Of a DNA stretch of 64,000 nucleotides, positions 60,289 through 64,000 are shown one piece after another. Under the pieces are notes generated by a model. It was given only the letters and a program-made list of their open reading frames with translations, was not told where the DNA came from and did not search any database. Source of the stretch: Fibrobacter sp. UWB11 (GTDB lineage Bacteria; Fibrobacterota; Fibrobacteria; Fibrobacterales; Fibrobacteraceae); NCBI RefSeq assembly GCF_900143015.1, contig NZ_FSRT01000003.1, positions 248,001 to 312,000 of the forward strand, given 5' to 3'. Position 1 is the stretch's first letter. Every line of letters begins with the position of its first letter. Both the position numbers and the translations under genes were made by a program.

Positions 60289-62205
60289 CTACTTCTTTTT
60301 GCCAAAGAACTTCAATACAGCGGGGTGCTTCGGATTCAGCTTTTGCAATTTTTTGTACGACTTGCGGGCTTCTTTCTTTAAGCCAAGAGCTTCTTGAATT
60401 GCGCCCAAGTGTTCCCAGAACACATCGTCGCGGCTCATTTTCTTGCTGTCAATCAATTGCATCGTCTGGTAAGCTTCGTCAAAGCGGCCCATGCGGTACA
60501 AGCCCCAAGCCTTGGAATCCAAATAAGCGTCCTTGCCTTCGCCATCTTTTTCAAGCGTGAGCGCTTCGAGCACAAGCTTATATCCCTTCTCGACTTCGGC
60601 AGGAGTGCGGTTGATTTCGATTAACGAATAGCCGTAATAGTTCAAAGTCGAAGCCATTTCGTGCGGCGAGAATTCAGGCAGTTTCAATAACGCTTCAAAA
60701 TGGCGGAACGATTCGTCATAGCGCTTGAGGCGTTCCAAGTTCATCGCCATCGAAAGGCGCACGCGGCTATACGAAGAATCCTTTGCGAAGAACTTTTCGA
60801 GCATGGATTCTGCTCTTGTGCGGTTTTCAACTGCACGAGCCTTTTTCGCAGAATCGGCACGCAAATCCTTTTCAATGTCCAGAGCTTCACCGATAAGCGC
60901 TCTCGAATAGATGTCCAAAACCTGCAAGTACTTGATTTGCGCTTCGTTCTTCATCTGCACGAGATTTGCAGAATCCACAACGCCAGGGAGCGGTTTCCAC
61001 GTTTCCCAAAATGTCATGAGAGAATCGAGCAGCGGGAAAGCCTTTTCGTATTTATCGGCAAGAGCATACACGGAAGCAAGCAACATTCTGGTATCGCCGT
61101 TCGATACGGAGTCGGACTTTTCGGCATACTTGATAGCCTCTGCATAATTCTGCTCGCTTGCGAAAATATTCACAAGTCCAAGGTAAGCGCGGTTTGCATA
61201 TTTCGGCTGCCCTTGCAGTTTATCGACAGATGCGAGCAAATGCACCTTCGCGCTGTCGCGCATGTCGATATCGTATTCGTACTGGCCTATAAAGCACAAA
61301 ACCGCAGGCGTACGCACGCCATCTTCGTAATACTTCTTTTTAGCAAAGGCATAGGCGCTGTCCCCAGGAATCGAAGAAAGTACCATAATCGTCATTTCTT
61401 CATCTTCGGGTTTTGCACTTGTGAGCGTATCGACAACAGCAACAGCTTCCTTAAAGCGCTTCATTGCCATGAGACCGCGAACTTTCTGCAAGAGCATTTG
61501 CTTGTCGCCAGTAGCATCATGAGCCTTTCCGAAAAGTTCTACAACTGCAGAATCGCGACCCATGTCCAAAAGGAGCGAAAGCTGGCGCTGGAACAATGTG
61601 GAAATGTAATTGACCTTGGGCAAAAGCAAGTCGTAAACGCGAACAAGTTCCTTTTCATCGCGAACCATTTCAAGGAACAAGCTATAATCATAAAGGAGGC
61701 CCATGTCCTGATAGCGCGAGGAATCAAGGCCCATCACAAAATACTTGCGGCAAGAATCAACTTCGCCCGCCTTTACATAAAGACGTGCAAGCAAAGCATA
61801 CTGAGCAGCAGTGCGTTTACCCTTGAGCTTGGAAGCCTTTTTTGCTTCGACGAGGGCAAGCGAATCTTCGCCCGCGGCAACTAGACGTTCGGCAACGCCA
61901 AATCCCAAATAGCGGCTTGTCGGATCGGCCTTGTAGGCCTGTTTCCAAAAGAAATCCGCCTGGCGATGTTCACCGCGCATTTCCATGGTTTTTGCAAGGA
62001 AGAAAAACTCATGGGCGGCTTCGAGATCTACCTCGACCTTGGGCTGCTTGGAATCGACATCCTCGGCGACTTTTTTCACCAAGGCTGAATCAGCTGCGGT
62101 TAGAGTTTTTGTATCAACGTCACTCTTTTTGGCAGGAGCAGAGCTACAGGCGCACAAAGCCGCCATTCCCAAAGAAAGCACCCACGAAAAAAGTACATGA
62201 CGCAT
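60289..62205 (-). CDS. Large TPR lipoprotein
   Basis: A 638-residue lipoprotein (GMAALCAC, Cys20) with at least eight tetratricopeptide-type repeats spread over residues 60-630 (FFLAKTMEMRGEHRQADFFW; ALLARLYVKAGEVDSCRKYF; LGLVNIFASEQNYAEAIKYA; WGLYRMGRFDEAYQTMQLI). The C-terminus is very basic. Such proteins are usually periplasmic scaffolds for outer-membrane assembly or polysaccharide export. It is the first of two lipoprotein genes, six bases apart, and follows the PASTA gene by 20 bases. Confidence 0.8.
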   Translation of the reverse strand: MRHVLFSWVLSLGMAALCACSSAPAKKSDVDTKTLTAADSALVKKVAEDVDSKQPKVEVDLEAAHEFFFLAKTMEMRGEHRQADFFWKQAYKADPTSRYLGFGVAERLVAAGEDSLALVEAKKASKLKGKRTAAQYALLARLYVKAGEVDSCRKYFVMGLDSSRYQDMGLLYDYSLFLEMVRDEKELVRVYDLLLPKVNYISTLFQRQLSLLLDMGRDSAVVELFGKAHDATGDKQMLLQKVRGLMAMKRFKEAVAVVDTLTSAKPEDEEMTIMVLSSIPGDSAYAFAKKKYYEDGVRTPAVLCFIGQYEYDIDMRDSAKVHLLASVDKLQGQPKYANRAYLGLVNIFASEQNYAEAIKYAEKSDSVSNGDTRMLLASVYALADKYEKAFPLLDSLMTFWETWKPLPGVVDSANLVQMKNEAQIKYLQVLDIYSRALIGEALDIEKDLRADSAKKARAVENRTRAESMLEKFFAKDSSYSRVRLSMAMNLERLKRYDESFRHFEALLKLPEFSPHEMASTLNYYGYSLIEINRTPAEVEKGYKLVLEALTLEKDGEGKDAYLDSKAWGLYRMGRFDEAYQTMQLIDSKKMSRDDVFWEHLGAIQEALGLKKEARKSYKKLQKLNPKHPAVLKFFGKKK

Positions 62206-62225
62206 TACAAACTCCCAAAAATATC

Positions 62226-62987
62226 TTAGTCAGCAATAATAAAGTTTACGCGAGTACCCGGCTTCAGATAGTCACCGTATTTCGGAGACGTTTCGATAAC
62301 AGAACCAGGACGTGCGCCTTCTTCATTCTTTTGACGCTTTACAGAACCAACCTTAAAACCAAGCCTATCCATTTGCGGATAAACTTCATCCATGAGAATT
62401 CCTTCGAAATTGGGGAGCAAAATTCGACCTGTCGTAACGCCGGCAGAAATCACGACCTTCACCGTATCGCCAACACGAACGGTATCGCCAGCAATCGGGA
62501 TTGTACGAATCACGACACCGCGCGGAATACTCTGGTGGGCGCCCTTCACAATTTCACCTTGAATAAGGCCAGCTCGGGCAAGCGAAATATCGGCTTGCTT
62601 TTGGCTCTTGCCACGCAAATCAGGAATAACAACCTTGCGGAGACCGAGGCTTTTCGTGAGCTTTACCGTGCGTCCAATTTTTGCAGTGCGGCCAGCTTTG
62701 GGCATTTGCACAAGCACCATACCTGCAGGCACCTGCGTGCTGTAGCGGCCTTCTTTTATCCATTCGTACTTAAAGCCAGCCGAAGTCAAAGCCGCTTCTG
62801 CAGCTTTTTCGGAAAGGCCTTCCAAATTCGGAACTTCACCTGTACGGGCGAATGCACCTGCAAATGCAGGCATCAAAAGCTTATCGACCATAAAGACAAG
62901 CGCGACAACAACAACAATCCAAATGACGAAAGCCTTGAAAAAAGCTGTTTGCCTTATCTTATTCCAAATCGATTTTATTTTATTCAT
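62226..62987 (-). CDS. Membrane-anchored PASTA-domain protein
   Basis: A 253-residue protein with one N-terminal helix (about residues 17-40) and three PASTA domains outside: VPNLEGLSEKAAEAALTSAG, VIPDLRGKSQKQADISLARA and LPNFEGILMDEVYPQMDRLG, each followed by the usual P.aG..V......G. PASTA repeats bind peptidoglycan stem peptides or muropeptides. There is no kinase or penicillin-binding domain attached, which is common for stand-alone versions in Gram-negative Bacteroidota-like groups. Likely a cell-wall sensor or scaffold. Confidence 0.9.
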   Translation of the reverse strand: MNKIKSIWNKIRQTAFFKAFVIWIVVVVALVFMVDKLLMPAFAGAFARTGEVPNLEGLSEKAAEAALTSAGFKYEWIKEGRYSTQVPAGMVLVQMPKAGRTAKIGRTVKLTKSLGLRKVVIPDLRGKSQKQADISLARAGLIQGEIVKGAHQSIPRGVVIRTIPIAGDTVRVGDTVKVVISAGVTTGRILLPNFEGILMDEVYPQMDRLGFKVGSVKRQKNEEGARPGSVIETSPKYGDYLKPGTRVNFIIAD

Positions 62988-63004
62988 AACAATTCTTGTC
63001 GGGC

Positions 63005-63715
63005 TTAGCCCTTAGTAGCTTTTTCTTGGAGCGCATCTTCGTCAAAGATGACAATATCCTTGCCGGTCATCGCAATGGCGTTCGCCCTGACAAGCAAGGA
63101 ACAAATGCGGCTTACCGTTTCGCGAGTCGTTCCCGACATATCGGCAAGTTGCTGCTGCGTCGGACGGTTATGGATAACAGTCACCATGTTTCCGTTGTCC
63201 GTATGGATGCGGACACCGCGTTCCTGCATCAAGTTCAGAAGCGTTCCTGCCACGCGGCCGGATACAGACATTGTCGAAAGCGAGCCAATCTGCTTGTTCG
63301 CCTTGCGGAGTCTCTTGCAAAGTTCGCTCATGAGCGCCATTGCAATTTCGGGAGTCTTGCGAATCAAGCTAAGGAAAGATTCACGGTGAATGACAAGCAA
63401 AGTTGCATCAGTCACCGTACGGACGGAGGCAGACCGGGGTTCGCCGTCAATGAGCGACATCTCCCCGAAAAAGTCCCCGCGTTCAAGGAAAGACAAAATG
63501 GTTTCGCGGCCATCGATGCCCGTCATATAGACTTGCACGGAGCCGGTGGCGATTAAGTACAAAGCCTGTACGGAATCGTCACCTTCCAAGACCACAGTCT
63601 CATCGCGATTGAAGTTTTTAACGATTACCAGATTGGCAATCATTCCCAACTGTTCTTCGTTGAGCTCCGAGAAGAGTTCAACTCCCTTCAACAAATCAAC
63701 TGCGGTCATATCCAT
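63005..63715 (-). CDS. Crp/Fnr-family transcription regulator
   Basis: A 236-residue regulator. ATG 63715 follows AAGGGG; the frame is open for 21 codons further upstream but those overlap purA and lack family similarity. The cyclic-nucleotide-binding fold (GDDSVQALYLIATGSVQVYM; FLERGDFFGEMSLIDGEPRS) ends in the phosphate-binding EPRSASV region, compatible with cAMP or cGMP binding. The C-terminal winged helix has PTQQQLADMSGTTRETVSRI. No Fnr-type Fe-S cysteines are present. The gene lies 22 bases after purA and 17 before the PASTA gene, in the same direction. Confidence 0.92.
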   Translation of the reverse strand: MDMTAVDLLKGVELFSELNEEQLGMIANLVIVKNFNRDETVVLEGDDSVQALYLIATGSVQVYMTGIDGRETILSFLERGDFFGEMSLIDGEPRSASVRTVTDATLLVIHRESFLSLIRKTPEIAMALMSELCKRLRKANKQIGSLSTMSVSGRVAGTLLNLMQERGVRIHTDNGNMVTVIHNRPTQQQLADMSGTTRETVSRICSLLVRANAIAMTGKDIVIFDEDALQEKATKG

Positions 63716-63737
63716 TTTATTTTCCCCTTTTTTTGTT

Positions 63738-64000
63738 TTAGTCCAGATCAACGACGATACTCTGGTCGCGCTTAGCACCGATAGAAATCATACCGATCTT
63801 CACGCCAACAAGTTCAGCCATGCGATCGAGATACTTGCGAGCGTTAGCCGGCAATTCTTCGAGCTTACGGCACTTGGTAGTATCGCACTTCCAGCCCGGC
63901 ATTTCTTCGTAAACCGGCACGCAACGTCCGACCTTGGAAAGCTGGTTCGGGAAGTTTTCGATCTTTTCGCCATCACATTCGTAGTGAGTGCAAATCTTGA
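63738..64000 (-). CDS. purA: Adenylosuccinate synthetase, C-terminal part (5' end off window)
   Basis: The frame is open to the window edge. The visible 86 residues carry the end of PurA: KICTHYECDGEKIENFPNQL, then VPVYEEMPGWK, LEELPANARKYLDRMAELVG and a terminal IGAKRDQSIVV. This GTP-dependent enzyme joins IMP and aspartate in AMP synthesis. The family-typical YEEMPGW and the G.KRDQ.I end make the call firm even though the catalytic N-terminus is missing. Confidence 0.93.
   Translation of the reverse strand, partial: KICTHYECDGEKIENFPNQLSKVGRCVPVYEEMPGWKCDTTKCRKLEELPANARKYLDRMAELVGVKIGMISIGAKRDQSIVVDLD

Noticed and set aside
1-64000. CRISPR arrays, tRNA or rRNA genes, insertion sequences
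   Set aside because: No regularly spaced direct repeats, no cloverleaf-like T-loop sequences in gaps and no transposase-like proteins were seen; intergenic space is small throughout.

Overview
The window reads as chromosomal DNA of a Fibrobacter-like bacterium (phylum Fibrobacterota). Supporting signs are a TIGR02147-type regulator overlapping a lipoprotein gene, a secreted protein ending in a type IX-like C-terminal sorting domain, a CE2-type acetylesterase, many lipoproteins with free Ala/Gly-Cys lipoboxes, and large PAS/GGDEF signalling proteins. This is a judgement from protein families; no database search was run. Coding density is high, most genes lie on the minus strand in overlapping runs, and I see no tRNA, rRNA, CRISPR array, transposase or phage gene. 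Only one gene-free stretch reaches 300 bases (47653-47953), and it holds dispersed repeats.

Layout. 1-2470 (+): end of an MlaF-type ABC ATPase, pyrC, an OmpA-family lipoprotein. 2494-12231 (-): a TPR membrane protein, a membrane protein with two Rossmann domains and a C-terminal RyR domain, then SbcC, SbcD and RmuC. 12342-21384: a small orphan, a 1497-residue hybrid histidine kinase, a Y-family polymerase with a YolD-like partner, a UbiA prenyltransferase, a diguanylate cyclase. 21553-24491: a small secreted protein, a lipoprotein and two BatC-like TPR proteins. 24537-30252: two membrane glycosyltransferases and two divergent acyltransferases, probably a surface-glycan group. 30224-34210: M18 aminopeptidase, an MCE (MlaD-like) protein and two exported proteins. 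34336-39202 (-): ispA-dxs-rlmB-like-pyrF operon. 39271-44684 (-): regulator plus lipoprotein, a frameshifted diguanylate cyclase, and the CE2 esterase. 44954-50674: an XPB/Ssl2-like protein, an AT-rich orphan lipoprotein and an exonuclease-DinG helicase. 50682-59411 (-): envelope group of Ig-like lipoprotein, signal peptidase I, LytTR regulator, NlpE-like lipoprotein, FGE-like lipoprotein and a large exported protein with a degenerate M6 peptidase domain. 59503-64000 (-): two lipoproteins, a PASTA protein, a Crp/Fnr regulator and the end of purA.

Main points of interest: (1) the RyR-Rossmann membrane protein with its TPR partner, the best candidate here for a poorly described signalling or stress module; (2) a one-base frameshift exactly in the GGEEF motif of a diguanylate cyclase with a predicted carbohydrate-binding-like periplasmic domain; (3) an M6 peptidase domain whose zinc motif has been replaced; (4) a dispersed palindromic repeat family lying in frame inside two protein-coding genes as well as between genes; (5) two four-copy heptanucleotide arrays, one just after a start codon where a copy change would shift the frame.
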